Source of the DNA: Brevundimonas sp.
GTDB taxonomy: Bacteria > Pseudomonadota > Alphaproteobacteria > Caulobacterales > Caulobacteraceae
Assembly (NCBI RefSeq): GCF_029945885.1
Contig: NZ_JAQSDK010000003.1
Location: 1-64,000, forward strand
Direction: 5' to 3'
Length of the DNA stretch: 64,000 bases
This document shows, in pieces, positions 54,207 to 62,602 of this stretch; the stretch's first letter is position 1, and each line of letters opens with the position of its first letter. The translations under genes were made by a program, and so were the position numbers. The notes under the pieces are model-generated. The model was not told the origin of the DNA. It saw nothing but the letters and a program-made list of their open reading frames with translations, and did no database searches.

Positions 54207-55112
54207 TTGAGTTTGTCGGTCCGCAACGACCATCACCAGAAGACGACCATCGCCCCTGCGATCATCGCGGGCGTGGGCGTTCACACCGGAAAGCGTGTGC
54301 GTCTGGCTGTGCGTCCGGCCCCGACCGGCACCGGCATCGTCTTCGTGCGCACCGACATCACCGACCGCGACAACCGTATCCCCGTTTCGGGCGAGGCCGT
54401 GGTCGATGCCCGCCTCAACACCATGATCGAGAACGCCGCCGGCGTGCGCCTGTCGACCATCGAACACCTGATGGCCGCCTTCTGCGCCCTGGGCGTGTCC
54501 AATGCCGTGGTCGAGGTTGATGGCCCCGAACTGCCGATCCTCGACGGCTCGGCCCTGCAATTCGTCCAGCTGCTGGACCGCGCCGGCTTCCGCCGCCAGG
54601 AAGCCCCGGTCCGCTATATCGAGATCCTCGAGCCGATCCGCGTCACAGACGGCGACAAGAGCGCCGCCCTGCTGCCGTGCGACCGCTATGAAATGCGGTT
54701 CGAGATCGACTTCCCGACCCCGGTGATCGGCAACCAGGTCGTCGATTTTGTCGTCGACGAACAGACCTTCCGCGACGAGATCATGGCCGCCCGCACCTTC
54801 GGCTTCGCCCATGAGGTCGAGGCCCTGCGCAAGGCCGGTCTGGCCCGCGGCGGCAGCCTCGAGAACGCCGTGGTCATCGACGGCGACGAGATCCTCAATC
54901 CCGGCGGCCTGCGCATGGAACGCGAGTTCGTGCGCCACAAGGCGCTGGACGCCATCGGCGACCTGTACGTGCTCGGCGCGCCCCTGCTGGGCCGCTACGA
55001 GGGCGTCAAGGCGGGCCACGCCATCAACAACCTGCTGGTCCGCGCCCTTCTGGCCAATCCGCAGGCCTGGCGCGAAGTCACCCGCGTGCCGCAACTGGCC
55101 CAGGTCGGCTAG
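54207..55112 (+). CDS. lpxC: UDP-3-O-acyl-GlcNAc deacetylase LpxC
   Basis: 301 residues. The zinc ligands are in STIEHLMAAF (first His), and HKALDAIGDLYVLG (His and Asp, HxxxD). The N-terminal block is AGVGVHTGKRVRLAVRPAP and a later block is RTFGFAHEVEALRKAGLA. LpxC commits to lipid A synthesis and is a regulated step. There is no usable ATG: the start is TTG at 54207 (or TTG at 54213), which may keep translation low. It follows ftsZ as in many dcw clusters and converges with pgeF four bases after its stop. Confidence 0.95.
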   Translation: MSLSVRNDHHQKTTIAPAIIAGVGVHTGKRVRLAVRPAPTGTGIVFVRTDITDRDNRIPVSGEAVVDARLNTMIENAAGVRLSTIEHLMAAFCALGVSNAVVEVDGPELPILDGSALQFVQLLDRAGFRRQEAPVRYIEILEPIRVTDGDKSAALLPCDRYEMRFEIDFPTPVIGNQVVDFVVDEQTFRDEIMAARTFGFAHEVEALRKAGLARGGSLENAVVIDGDEILNPGGLRMEREFVRHKALDAIGDLYVLGAPLLGRYEGVKAGHAINNLLVRALLANPQAWREVTRVPQLAQVG

Positions 55113-55116
55113 AGGC

Positions 55117-55890
55117 TCACCCCAGCGCCACCGCGCTCATCAACCGCCCGAAATCCGGCTCACCGGCCAGATAGGCCCGACGGTTCGAATAGAAGCGCGC
55201 TTCATCCGTCCTCGTGTCGTCCCCGGTCCATGCCGCCGCGCCGATCCCGGCCTGTTCCAGCCGCCACAGCACGAAGCCGGGCAGGTCGAATTGACGGCGG
55301 TCAGCCACGACCCCTGGCGCGAAGAAGTGCTCGCAACCCGGATCGTGGTGGGTGAACCGGTCCATGAAGGTCGTGTCGACCTCATAGGAGGCCTGGGCGA
55401 TACAGGGACCGACCACCGCCACGGTCCGTCCCGGCTCGGCCCCCAGCGCCTGCATGGCGGCGACGGCGCTGTGCACCACCCCGTCCAGGGCCCCCTTCCA
55501 GCCGGCATGAACCGCCGCGACCACCCCGGCCCCGGCGTCGGCCAGCAATATCGGGGCGCAGTCGGCGGTCAGGACGGCGCAGATCACGCCGGGCGTAGCG
55601 GTGGCCACGGCGTCGCCCTCGGGCCGCTCGCCCCGCCAGCCGGTCTCGGCCACCCGGGTGACGGCCGAATGGATCTGGTAGCAGGCGGCCAGGTCGTCCG
55701 GCGTCCCGCCCATCCAGGTCGCCGCGCGATCGCGGTTCTCGCGGACCGCGCCGGGGTCGTCGCCCGAACCGACCCCGGTGTTCAGCCCCTGGTACAGGCC
55801 GGTCGAGACCCCGCCTTCGCGGGTGAAAAAGGCGTGGCGCACCCCGGCTGCGGTCAGCAGCGGATGGGTGATCGGGTTCAGGGCGGTCAT
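55117..55890 (-). CDS. pgeF: Peptidoglycan editing factor PgeF (YfiH/LACC1 family)
   Basis: 257 residues. Family blocks are HAFFTREGGVSTGLYQGLNTGVGSGDD, CYQIHSAVTRV, LTADCAPILLADAGAGVVAAVHAGWKGALDGVV and GPCIAQASYEVD. The metal-binding ligands are His in QIHS, Cys in TADCAP and His in HAGWKG. PgeF hydrolyses cytoplasmic UDP-MurNAc-L-Ser and so keeps L-Ala at the first stem position; relatives also act on purine nucleosides. Its association with the MurC pathway fits the dcw context. It ends the lgt-MidA-pgeF minus-strand operon. Confidence 0.93.
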   Translation of the reverse strand: MTALNPITHPLLTAAGVRHAFFTREGGVSTGLYQGLNTGVGSGDDPGAVRENRDRAATWMGGTPDDLAACYQIHSAVTRVAETGWRGERPEGDAVATATPGVICAVLTADCAPILLADAGAGVVAAVHAGWKGALDGVVHSAVAAMQALGAEPGRTVAVVGPCIAQASYEVDTTFMDRFTHHDPGCEHFFAPGVVADRRQFDLPGFVLWRLEQAGIGAAAWTGDDTRTDEARFYSNRRAYLAGEPDFGRLMSAVALG

Positions 55891-55907
55891 GGGGCGCTCC
55901 TCGATCG

Positions 55908-56981
55908 TCAGGCCTCGAACCCCGGGACGGTCAGGGTCCGGGGAGAAAAGATGGCGGCGGCCTTGAACAGGGTCCCCATCTGGTCGGACCCCGTCAACCG
56001 CTCCAGCTGACGCTGGATCACCGGGGCGGCGTCGGGCCGGGTGGTCATCAGCCGTTCGGCCCGGGCCTCGATGCCCAGCCGGCTGAGGAAGTCGCCCTGG
56101 TCGCGGCAGCCGGTCACATCGGCCCCGGCATGGACCGCGGCCTCCAGCACGGTGGGAAAGTCGGCCCACTGGGTCAGGTCGGCCTCGCCGGGCGTGGCCA
56201 GCGGGTCGATCTTCCTGTGGCGATGCAGGGCCTGCAGCGTATCGCCGGCCCCGGGTCGGGCCCGGCCATAGTCGATCAGCAGGGCCGCGCCCGAGGTGGT
56301 GCTGACCAGCCGGCCCAGATCGCGGCCGAAGGCGGCCTGCTGATCCGAAATCTCCAGCACCTGGCCGGGGCCCATCTCGAAATCCGGCCGTTTGAAGCCG
56401 CCGCTGATGGCCACCAGACCGAACAGCAGCTCGCCGTCGTCGCTGACGCCCACGCGTCGCTCGGCCCAGCCGTCCTCCGTCTTCACGAACTGGCGCGCCG
56501 GCATACAGTCCAGCACCTCATTGGCGATCAGGATCACCGGGGCGTCGGTCTCGATCCGCTCCAGCGACGTGACCCAGCGCGGATGGATGTCGCTGTCGGC
56601 CAGCATCCTGGCCTGCATCTCCCGCAGCGGGGCGCTGGGCTCGATCAGGATCAGGTCCACCGCCTGCAGGAAGTCGGGGGCCAGACGCGCCGCGCGCAGG
56701 GCGTCGGCCATCAGGGTGCCGTCGCCGGGCCCGACCTCGACCAGCCGCACCCGCTCGGGCGCGCCCAGCCGCTGCCAGGTCTCGACCGCCCACAGGCCGA
56801 TCAGTTCGCCGAACATCTGGCTGACCAGGGGGGCGGTGATGAAGTCGCCGCGCGCGCCCAGGGCCGGCCGGGTCGCATAGTAGCCGTCCTGCGGATCATG
56901 CAGGCAGCGGCCGACATAGTCGGCGACCGTCATCGGTCCGGTCAGGGCGATCTCGCGCGCCAGCCGGTCCTTGAGCGCCAT
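55908..56981 (-). CDS. MidA/NDUFAF7-family SAM-dependent methyltransferase
   Basis: A 357-residue class I methyltransferase of the DUF185 family. GYYATRPALGARGDFITAPLVSQMFGELIGLW is the family signature; VEVGPGDGTLMADALRAAR is the SAM loop; IANEVLDCMPARQFV and LLIDYGRARPGAGDTLQALHRHR are also conserved. The mitochondrial relative NDUFAF7 dimethylates an arginine on a complex I subunit; the bacterial target is unknown. The start at 56981 overlaps the lgt stop (ATGA) and pgeF follows after 17 bases, so all three are probably cotranscribed. Confidence 0.9.
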   Translation of the reverse strand: MALKDRLAREIALTGPMTVADYVGRCLHDPQDGYYATRPALGARGDFITAPLVSQMFGELIGLWAVETWQRLGAPERVRLVEVGPGDGTLMADALRAARLAPDFLQAVDLILIEPSAPLREMQARMLADSDIHPRWVTSLERIETDAPVILIANEVLDCMPARQFVKTEDGWAERRVGVSDDGELLFGLVAISGGFKRPDFEMGPGQVLEISDQQAAFGRDLGRLVSTTSGAALLIDYGRARPGAGDTLQALHRHRKIDPLATPGEADLTQWADFPTVLEAAVHAGADVTGCRDQGDFLSRLGIEARAERLMTTRPDAAPVIQRQLERLTGSDQMGTLFKAAAIFSPRTLTVPGFEA

Positions 56982-57889
56982 CAGGCGGCCGGGGGCTGGG
57001 TCGGGGCCGTGACCGGCGGGCGGCTCCACGCCCGGTAGATCAGCCAGACCCCGATCAGCATCATCGGCACCGACAGGATCATGCCCATGGTCAGGCCGAG
57101 CGGCAGCTGGTCGAGGCCGAAGTCCGGCTGGCGCACCGTCTCGAGCGAGGCGCGGATCAGGCCATAGCCCAGCAGGAACAGGCCGGTGACATAGCCGGGC
57201 TTGGCCAGCAGCCGGACCTTCCACACCGCGAAGGACAGGATGGCCAGCAGGACGATGCCCTCCAGCCCGGCCTCATACAGCTGGCTGGGATGGCGCACGA
57301 CGTCGCCGGGGCCGGAGCCCATATATTCGCACGTCGCGCCATAGATGGCCCGGGCGTGATCGTTGCAGAAATTGACGCCCCACGGCACGTCGGTGGCCCG
57401 GCCCCACAGCTCGCCGTTGATGAAATTGGCGACCCGGCCGAAGGCGAGGCCGATCGGCACGACCGGGGCGATCAGGTCGCCGAGGCTGAGCATATTGATC
57501 CGGTTGCGGCGGGCGAAGGCGATCATGGCTACGGACACGCCGATCAGGCCGCCATGGAAGGACATGCCGCCGTCCCACAGACGGAACAGGGCCAGCCTCT
57601 GGCCCCAGTCCGCGCCGGTGAACAGGTCGCCATACAGCTCGGGGCGGTAGAACAGGGCATAGCCCAGCCGTCCGCCGAGAATGATGCCGAGCGTGATCCA
57701 GAGTACCAGGTCGTCCAGCTGCACCGCATCGACCGGCGGCCGGCCCGGGGCCCAGACGCTGGCGCTCTTGACCAGCCGCGCCGCATACCACCAGCCCAGG
57801 ACGATGCCGGTGACATAGGCCAGGGCGTACCAGCGGATGTCCAGCGGGCCGATGCTGAACCAGATGGGATCGAACTCGGGAAAGGGCAC
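56981..57889 (-). CDS. lgt: Prolipoprotein diacylglyceryl transferase
   Basis: A 302-residue polytopic inner-membrane enzyme with about seven helices. The Lgt signature is GRVANFINGELWGR, preceded by FRLWDGGMSFHGGLIG with the essential His region and followed by RHPSQLYEAGLEG. It adds diacylglycerol to the lipobox Cys of lipoprotein precursors. The start is GTG at 57889 with AGGAG five to six bases upstream. It opens the minus-strand operon that continues with the MidA-like gene and pgeF. The many lipoproteins in this window would be its substrates. Confidence 0.96.
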   Translation of the reverse strand: MPFPEFDPIWFSIGPLDIRWYALAYVTGIVLGWWYAARLVKSASVWAPGRPPVDAVQLDDLVLWITLGIILGGRLGYALFYRPELYGDLFTGADWGQRLALFRLWDGGMSFHGGLIGVSVAMIAFARRNRINMLSLGDLIAPVVPIGLAFGRVANFINGELWGRATDVPWGVNFCNDHARAIYGATCEYMGSGPGDVVRHPSQLYEAGLEGIVLLAILSFAVWKVRLLAKPGYVTGLFLLGYGLIRASLETVRQPDFGLDQLPLGLTMGMILSVPMMLIGVWLIYRAWSRPPVTAPTQPPAA

Positions 57890-58076
57890 GGGGACTCCTG
57901 CAATCGCCTGTCCCCGCCGTTTAGCAAGCGCCGCCGGGTCCGTCGCGGATTTTCAGTCGCCCCGTTTCCGCCCCACGGCCGGGCGATAAGCCGCAGCGAC
58001 GTAAAGGATTCGTTCACCATAACCGGGGGACCATCCAGACACAGATGTCCGGCACGATCCGGACAGGAGACACCCC

Positions 58077-58373
58077 ATGCAGACCCGCAACCCCATCCTC
58101 GACGAGTTCGCCAAGCTGACGACCGGCGCGATGGGACTGGCCCAGGCCGCCGGCGACGAGGCCAAGGCCGCCTTCCGCGCCCAGTCGGACCGGCTGGTCG
58201 CCGAGATGGATCTGGTCCGGCGCGACGAGTTCGATGCCCTGAAGGCCGAGATCGCCGCCCTGCGCGCCGAGATCGCCTCGCTCAGGACGGGAAAAGCCTC
58301 CGAATCCGGACAAAAGAAGCCTGGAAAGGGAACGTCCACAGCCTCGGTTCCCCCCAAGGACGCAGCCGGTTGA
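58077..58373 (+). CDS. ubiK: UbiK-family accessory factor (BMFP domain)
   Basis: 98 residues. The N-terminal half is an amphipathic helix (NPILDEFAKLTTGAMGLAQAAGDEAKAAFRAQ) and the next is a coiled coil (RLVAEMDLVRRDEFDALKAEIAALRAEIASLR), the BMFP/UbiK layout. UbiK assists ubiquinone biosynthesis in aerobic growth, probably as a lipid-binding partner of the Ubi complex. The C-terminus is a basic, Ser/Thr-rich tail. The RBS GGACAGGAGA precedes the ATG. The name rests on the domain pattern; a membrane-fusogenic brucella-type protein is the same family. Confidence 0.8.
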   Translation: MQTRNPILDEFAKLTTGAMGLAQAAGDEAKAAFRAQSDRLVAEMDLVRRDEFDALKAEIAALRAEIASLRTGKASESGQKKPGKGTSTASVPPKDAAG

Positions 58374-58452
58374 GCCGAATCTGCGAACACGCCTACCGTC
58401 AATTCATGGAGCGTGAGTCGCGCGACATGCCCGGAACGATTGGGACTGCCTG

Positions 58453-58956
58453 ATGGACGCTGCGAGGCCCGAAGAGGTCGATGTCCCCTTTGATCCACTG
58501 GATGTGGTCGAACATGTGCTGACGGCAGAGAACCTGCCGTTTGATCGCACCGACGACGGCGACCTGGCCTTCGCCCTGGCCGGCGACTGGAAGGACTATG
58601 AGCTGTGGTTCGCCTGGCGGCCTGAAGGCGACTGCCTTCAACTGTGCTGCGCCCTGGACCTGCGGGTCACCAAGGGCCGGCGCAATGCCGCCTATGAGCT
58701 GATCGCCCTGGTCAACCAGCGCACCTGGCTGGGCCATTTCGAGGTCTGGGCCGAGGACGGCGAGATCGTCTTCCGCCATTCCCTGGCCCTGCCGCACGGT
58801 GAGCGTCCGACCCTGGCCCAGGCGGCCTCGATGATCGACGCCGCCGTCGAGGCGGCCGATCGCTACCACCCGGCCTTTGCCTTTATGATCAAGGGCAACA
58901 AGAAGCCGCAGGAAGCCATCGACGCCTGCCTGTTCGAGACCATCGGCACCGCCTGA
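58453..58956 (+). CDS. YbjN-domain protein
   Basis: A 167-residue YbjN-like fold, related to type III secretion chaperones. FDPLDVVEHVLTAENLPFDRTDDGDLAFALAGDWKDYELWFAWR leads into ALDLRVTKGRRNAAYELIALVNQRTWLGHFEVW and ends with a helical KKPQEAIDACLFETIGTA. No signal peptide or membrane segment is seen. YbjN in E. coli affects stress and motility but its molecular role is unclear. It lies 101 bases upstream of proC and 79 after ubiK, all on the same strand. Confidence 0.82.
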   Translation: MDAARPEEVDVPFDPLDVVEHVLTAENLPFDRTDDGDLAFALAGDWKDYELWFAWRPEGDCLQLCCALDLRVTKGRRNAAYELIALVNQRTWLGHFEVWAEDGEIVFRHSLALPHGERPTLAQAASMIDAAVEAADRYHPAFAFMIKGNKKPQEAIDACLFETIGTA

Positions 58957-59057
58957 TCTCCCGACTGCGGGTGACATCGCCGGTCTGAAGCCATATGCCC
59001 TGCGCCTGAAGCGTCCTGACCGGTTGTCGGGACGCCGTCGATCCAGGAGCGCTCGCC

Positions 59058-59876
59058 GTGGCCAAAGCTGAAACCGAACATTCGTCCGCCCGTCCCGTGG
59101 TTCTGCTGGGCTGCGGACGGCTGGGCTCGGCCATCGCCGAGGGCTGGCTGGCGACCGGGGCGCTGGATCCGGCCGAACTGATCATCCTGACCCCGTCGGA
59201 AAAGCCGGTCGCCGAGGCCGCCCGCAAGCGCGGGGCCTGGATCAATCCGCCGCTGGAAGCCCTGGCCGACGCCCGGGTGCTGGTGGTCGCGGTCAAGCCG
59301 GCCAAATGGCGCGAGGCCGTCGCCCCGCTGATCGATATCCTGCCCGCCGACACCGTGATCGTCTCGGTCATGGCCGGGGTCCCGGGCGCGGCCCTGACCG
59401 AGGCCTTCGCCGGCCGGCCGGTCGTGCGGGTCATGCCGACCACCGCCGTGGCCCAGGGACGCGGTGTCGCGGCCCTGTCCTCGACCTCGGCCGTGGCGCT
59501 CAAGGCCGGGCGCGCGCTGTTTGCCCCGATGGCCACCGTGGTGGATCTCGATGACGAGGCGCGGATGAATGCGGCCACCGCCGTGGCCGGTTCGGGCCCC
59601 GCCTTCGTCTATGCCTTCGTCCAGGCGATGGCCGCCGCCGGTGAGGCCCAGGGTCTGGATCCGGTCGCGGCCGAGGCCCTGGCCCGGGGCGCGCTGCGCT
59701 CGGCCGGATCGGGGGCCGATACCGGTCGTCCGCTGGCCGACCTCGTGTCGCAGATCGCCGCGCCCGGCGGCACGACCCAGGCCGGACTCGACGCCATGGC
59801 CGCCGGCGTCGCCGCCCCGGCCACCGCGGCGATCAGGGCCGCCGCGGCCCGGGCCGAGGAACTATCGGGTCACTAG
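59058..59876 (+). CDS. proC: Pyrroline-5-carboxylate reductase
   Basis: 272 residues. The N-terminal NAD(P) loop is LLGCGRLGSAIAEGWL; the middle has VVVAVKPAKWREAV and VMPTTAVAQGRGV; the C-terminal catalytic domain has AVAGSGPAFVYAFVQAMAAAGEAQGL and LVSQIAAPGGTTQAGLDAM. It makes the last step of proline biosynthesis. The start is GTG at 59058, with AGGAG about eight bases upstream. Its 3' end overlaps the convergent secreted protein gene by 15 bases. Confidence 0.95.
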   Translation: MAKAETEHSSARPVVLLGCGRLGSAIAEGWLATGALDPAELIILTPSEKPVAEAARKRGAWINPPLEALADARVLVVAVKPAKWREAVAPLIDILPADTVIVSVMAGVPGAALTEAFAGRPVVRVMPTTAVAQGRGVAALSSTSAVALKAGRALFAPMATVVDLDDEARMNAATAVAGSGPAFVYAFVQAMAAAGEAQGLDPVAAEALARGALRSAGSGADTGRPLADLVSQIAAPGGTTQAGLDAMAAGVAAPATAAIRAAAARAEELSGH

Positions 59877-60353
59877 CCGACCGGCGACCAGATTGGCGGC
59901 CAGCCGGTCGAAGGCCCGTTCGGCGTCCTGCCAGGTGGTGAAGCCGTGCACATCGGCCAGGGTGGTCGAATACCAGTCATAGCGGACCGGCAGGTGCTGG
60001 CCGTCGGCGGTGATCACCTCGCCCTCGATGGTCGCGCCGCCGATGCTGACGCTGCGCTGGCCGTCGAGGCCGGGGCGGCTGGCCATCTGTTCGAAGGTCG
60101 GATGGTTCGGCTTGATGTCCACCAGCACCAGTTCGACCCGCGCCCCCTCCAGGGCTCCGGCCCGGGCCAGGGCGTCGCGGACGGTGACGGCCAGCCGGTC
60201 GGCCTCCCTCTGCACCTCGGGTTCGCCGAGGTCTTCCGCCTTCTGCTGCAGGTCGGGGCCGATGCTGACCCTGACCTCGGCCGGCTGGGCCTGGGCCGCC
60301 CCGGCAACGGCCAGGACGGCGGCGAGGGGGGCGAGGAAGGCAAGATTACGCAT
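59862..60353 (-). CDS. Secreted hypothetical protein
   Basis: 163 residues, no family recognised. A signal peptide (MRNLAFLAPLAAVLAVAGAAQA) is cleaved near residue 22. The mature part has a helical early region (QQKAEDLGEPEVQREADRLAVTVRDALAR), then EGARVELVLVDIKPNHPTFEQM, and a beta-rich half with SVSIGGATIEGEVIT. The ATG at 60353 has GGAGA upstream and is preferred over the ATG two codons earlier. It converges with proC. Function unknown; probably periplasmic. Confidence 0.65.
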   Translation of the reverse strand: MRNLAFLAPLAAVLAVAGAAQAQPAEVRVSIGPDLQQKAEDLGEPEVQREADRLAVTVRDALARAGALEGARVELVLVDIKPNHPTFEQMASRPGLDGQRSVSIGGATIEGEVITADGQHLPVRYDWYSTTLADVHGFTTWQDAERAFDRLAANLVAGRLVTR

Positions 60354-60434
60354 GGTCATCTCCGGGATTGGCCCTTTCCTGTTGAAGATGCGCCCGCGCC
60401 CCGGCCTTCGCCAGTGGGGTGCCGGAATTTGTGA

Positions 60435-61778
60435 TCAGCCGGGCAGGCGGATCAGGGCGCGCAGTCCGCCCAGGTCGCTGCGCTCCAGGGTGATGTCGCC
60501 CCCGTGGCCGCGGGCCACGTCGCGGGCGATGGCCAGACCCAGGCCGACCCCCTTGCGATTCTGGTTGCGTGCGGGATCCAGCCGCGAGAACGGCCGGAAG
60601 GCCTCCTCATACATGTCCGGCGGAATGCCGGGACCGTCGTCCTCGATCACCACCTCCAGCCCGCCGGAGGGCAGGGGCCGGGCCGACAGCCGCACATGTT
60701 CGCCATGGGCGGCGGCATTGCCGGCCAGATTGTTCAGGGCGCGCTTGAAGGCCATGGGCCGGACGTGGGCGGTCAGGTCGTCGGCCACCACGACCTCGGC
60801 CTCGACCCCGGCGCGGCGGGCGTCCTCGGCGGCGGCATTGAGCATTTCGGCCACCATGACCGGCTGGGTCGCCTCGCCGGCCTCGCCCTGGGCGAAGGCG
60901 AGGTATTCGTCGATCATATGTTCCATCTCGTCGAGATCGCCCTTCATCGCCCCGGCGCGCTTGAACGGCGGGGCCAGGGCCAGCTCCAGCCGCAGACGTG
61001 TCAGGGGGGTACGCAGGTCATGGCTGACCGAGGCCAGCAGGGCGGTGCGCTGTTCGATATGGCGCTGGATCCGGTCGCGCATGGCCAGGAAGGCGACCGC
61101 GGCGGCACGGACCTCCCGCGCCCCATGCGGCTTGAACGGTACCGAGGTCTCGCCCCGGCCGAAGGCCTCGGCGGCGTCGGCCAGCCGTTCGATGGCCCGC
61201 ACCTGGTTGCGAATGAACAGTATGGCCACAGACATCAGCAGCACAGTGGCGATGGTCAGCCACAGCACGAAGATCTGGGCCTGGGTGGCCACGGCCCGTT
61301 CGCGCGGGGCGATGATGCGCAGCACGCCGTCGGCCTGCTGCACCCGGATGTCGACATAGGCGGGATAGCGGGTGGTATTGTACCAGAACGGCTGGTCCAG
61401 CCGGGCCGACAGGGCCTGTTCCAGGGTGCGGTCGACCACGCCGATCGCGCCGCGTTCCTGTTCCTGCGGCAGGGTCGCCCCCTCCTGCAGCGCCACCGAC
61501 AGCGACATGGCCCGCTGGGCCCGGTCGGCGATCACCGCCAGGTTTTCCGGCGTCGGCTCCTCGCTGTAGCTTTCGGCCGCCCAGGCGATGTCGCCGGCCA
61601 GGCCTTCGGACAGGCGGGCCGTCACCGTCTGCCAGTGGGCGTCGAAGAAGACCCAGGTCACCGCCATCTGCATGATCAGCACCGGCAGGACGATGATCAG
61701 CAGCGACCGTCCCCACAGCGAGGTCGGCAGCCGCCGCTTCAGGAACCGCGGCCACAACGCAGCGGGCAGGATGCGCAT
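60435..61778 (-). CDS. EnvZ-type sensor histidine kinase
   Basis: 447 residues. TM1 (LLIIVLPVLIMQMAVTWVFF, about 26-46), a periplasmic sensor loop of about 120 residues, TM2 (IFVLWLTIATVLLMSVAILF), a HAMP-like linker (AIERLADAAEAFGRGETS), the H-box SVSHDLRTPLTRLRLELAL with the phosphoacceptor His, N-box ALNNLAGNAAAHG, and G-boxes VIEDDGPGIPPD and GVGLGLAI. This is the OmpR/EnvZ or PetP type. The gene is four bases downstream of its response regulator. The ligand is unknown. Confidence 0.93.
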   Translation of the reverse strand: MRILPAALWPRFLKRRLPTSLWGRSLLIIVLPVLIMQMAVTWVFFDAHWQTVTARLSEGLAGDIAWAAESYSEEPTPENLAVIADRAQRAMSLSVALQEGATLPQEQERGAIGVVDRTLEQALSARLDQPFWYNTTRYPAYVDIRVQQADGVLRIIAPRERAVATQAQIFVLWLTIATVLLMSVAILFIRNQVRAIERLADAAEAFGRGETSVPFKPHGAREVRAAAVAFLAMRDRIQRHIEQRTALLASVSHDLRTPLTRLRLELALAPPFKRAGAMKGDLDEMEHMIDEYLAFAQGEAGEATQPVMVAEMLNAAAEDARRAGVEAEVVVADDLTAHVRPMAFKRALNNLAGNAAAHGEHVRLSARPLPSGGLEVVIEDDGPGIPPDMYEEAFRPFSRLDPARNQNRKGVGLGLAIARDVARGHGGDITLERSDLGGLRALIRLPG

Positions 61779-61782
61779 CGGC

Positions 61783-62520
61783 TCAGTCCGGGGCCAGCAT
61801 ATAGCCGACGCCGCGCACGGTCTGGAGATAGCGCGGGTTCTTGGGGTCGGCCTCCAGCTTGCGGCGCAGCCGGGTGACCTGGACGTCGACGGCCCGGCCG
61901 GTGATGTCGGCGGTGTCGGGCGACAGGCTGATGCGTTCGACCGGGGCGTGGGCGCTCAGGGCCAGGGTCTTCAGCAACTGGGCCTCGGCCTCGGTCAGGC
62001 GCAGCGGCGCGCCGTCCCGGGTCAGTTCCAGCCGCTCCATGTCGAACACCGCCGTGCCCAGCTTGATCTCGCGCGGCGACATCGGCTTGCCACCGGTCCG
62101 GCGCAGGATGGCCTCGATCCGCAGGGCCAGTTCGCGCGGGTCGAACGGCTTGGTCATATAGTCATCGGCCCCGCGCGACAGGCCCTCGATCCGGTCGTTG
62201 GCCTCGCCGCGCGCGGTCAGCAGCAGCACGGGCGTGCGCGAGGTCTCGGCCTTGCTGCGCACCCAGGTCGTCAGGTCCAGCCCGCTCTCGCCCGGCATCA
62301 TGATGTCCAGCACCACCAGGTCGAACTCGATCAGTTCCATCAGCCGTCGCGCGGCCGCGGCATGGGCCGCGCCGGTGACGCGATAGCCGTCGCGGGCCAG
62401 ATATTCCTTCAGCAGTTCGCGGATGCGGTCGTCGTCGTCGACGATCAGCAGATGGCGACCGACTCCGGCCCCGGCGACCGGACCCGAACGGCCGTTCGGA
62501 CGTGATTCGCTCGCGCTCAT
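61783..62520 (-). CDS. OmpR-family response regulator
   Basis: 245 residues. The receiver domain (about 20-135) has the acidic pocket LLIVDDDDRI, the phosphorylated Asp in DLVVLDIMMPGESG, Thr in LLLTARGE and Lys in YMTKPFDPREL. The C-terminal winged-helix DNA-binding domain follows (MERLELTRDGAPLRLTEAEAQLLKTLA, DVQVTRLRRKLEADPKNPRYLQTVRGVGYML). It pairs with the adjacent EnvZ-type kinase. The N-terminal 20 residues are poorly conserved, so the start is uncertain. It is divergent from ilvE. This resembles the PetR/OmpR subgroup of alphaproteobacteria. Confidence 0.93.
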   Translation of the reverse strand: MSASESRPNGRSGPVAGAGVGRHLLIVDDDDRIRELLKEYLARDGYRVTGAAHAAAARRLMELIEFDLVVLDIMMPGESGLDLTTWVRSKAETSRTPVLLLTARGEANDRIEGLSRGADDYMTKPFDPRELALRIEAILRRTGGKPMSPREIKLGTAVFDMERLELTRDGAPLRLTEAEAQLLKTLALSAHAPVERISLSPDTADITGRAVDVQVTRLRRKLEADPKNPRYLQTVRGVGYMLAPD

Positions 62521-62602
62521 GGCACGCCTCTGCGCATCCGGGCGTTGACCTCGGCGGCTACGGGCGCTCTAAACCGCACTTCTTCGCGGGAGACGTTATT
62601 CA

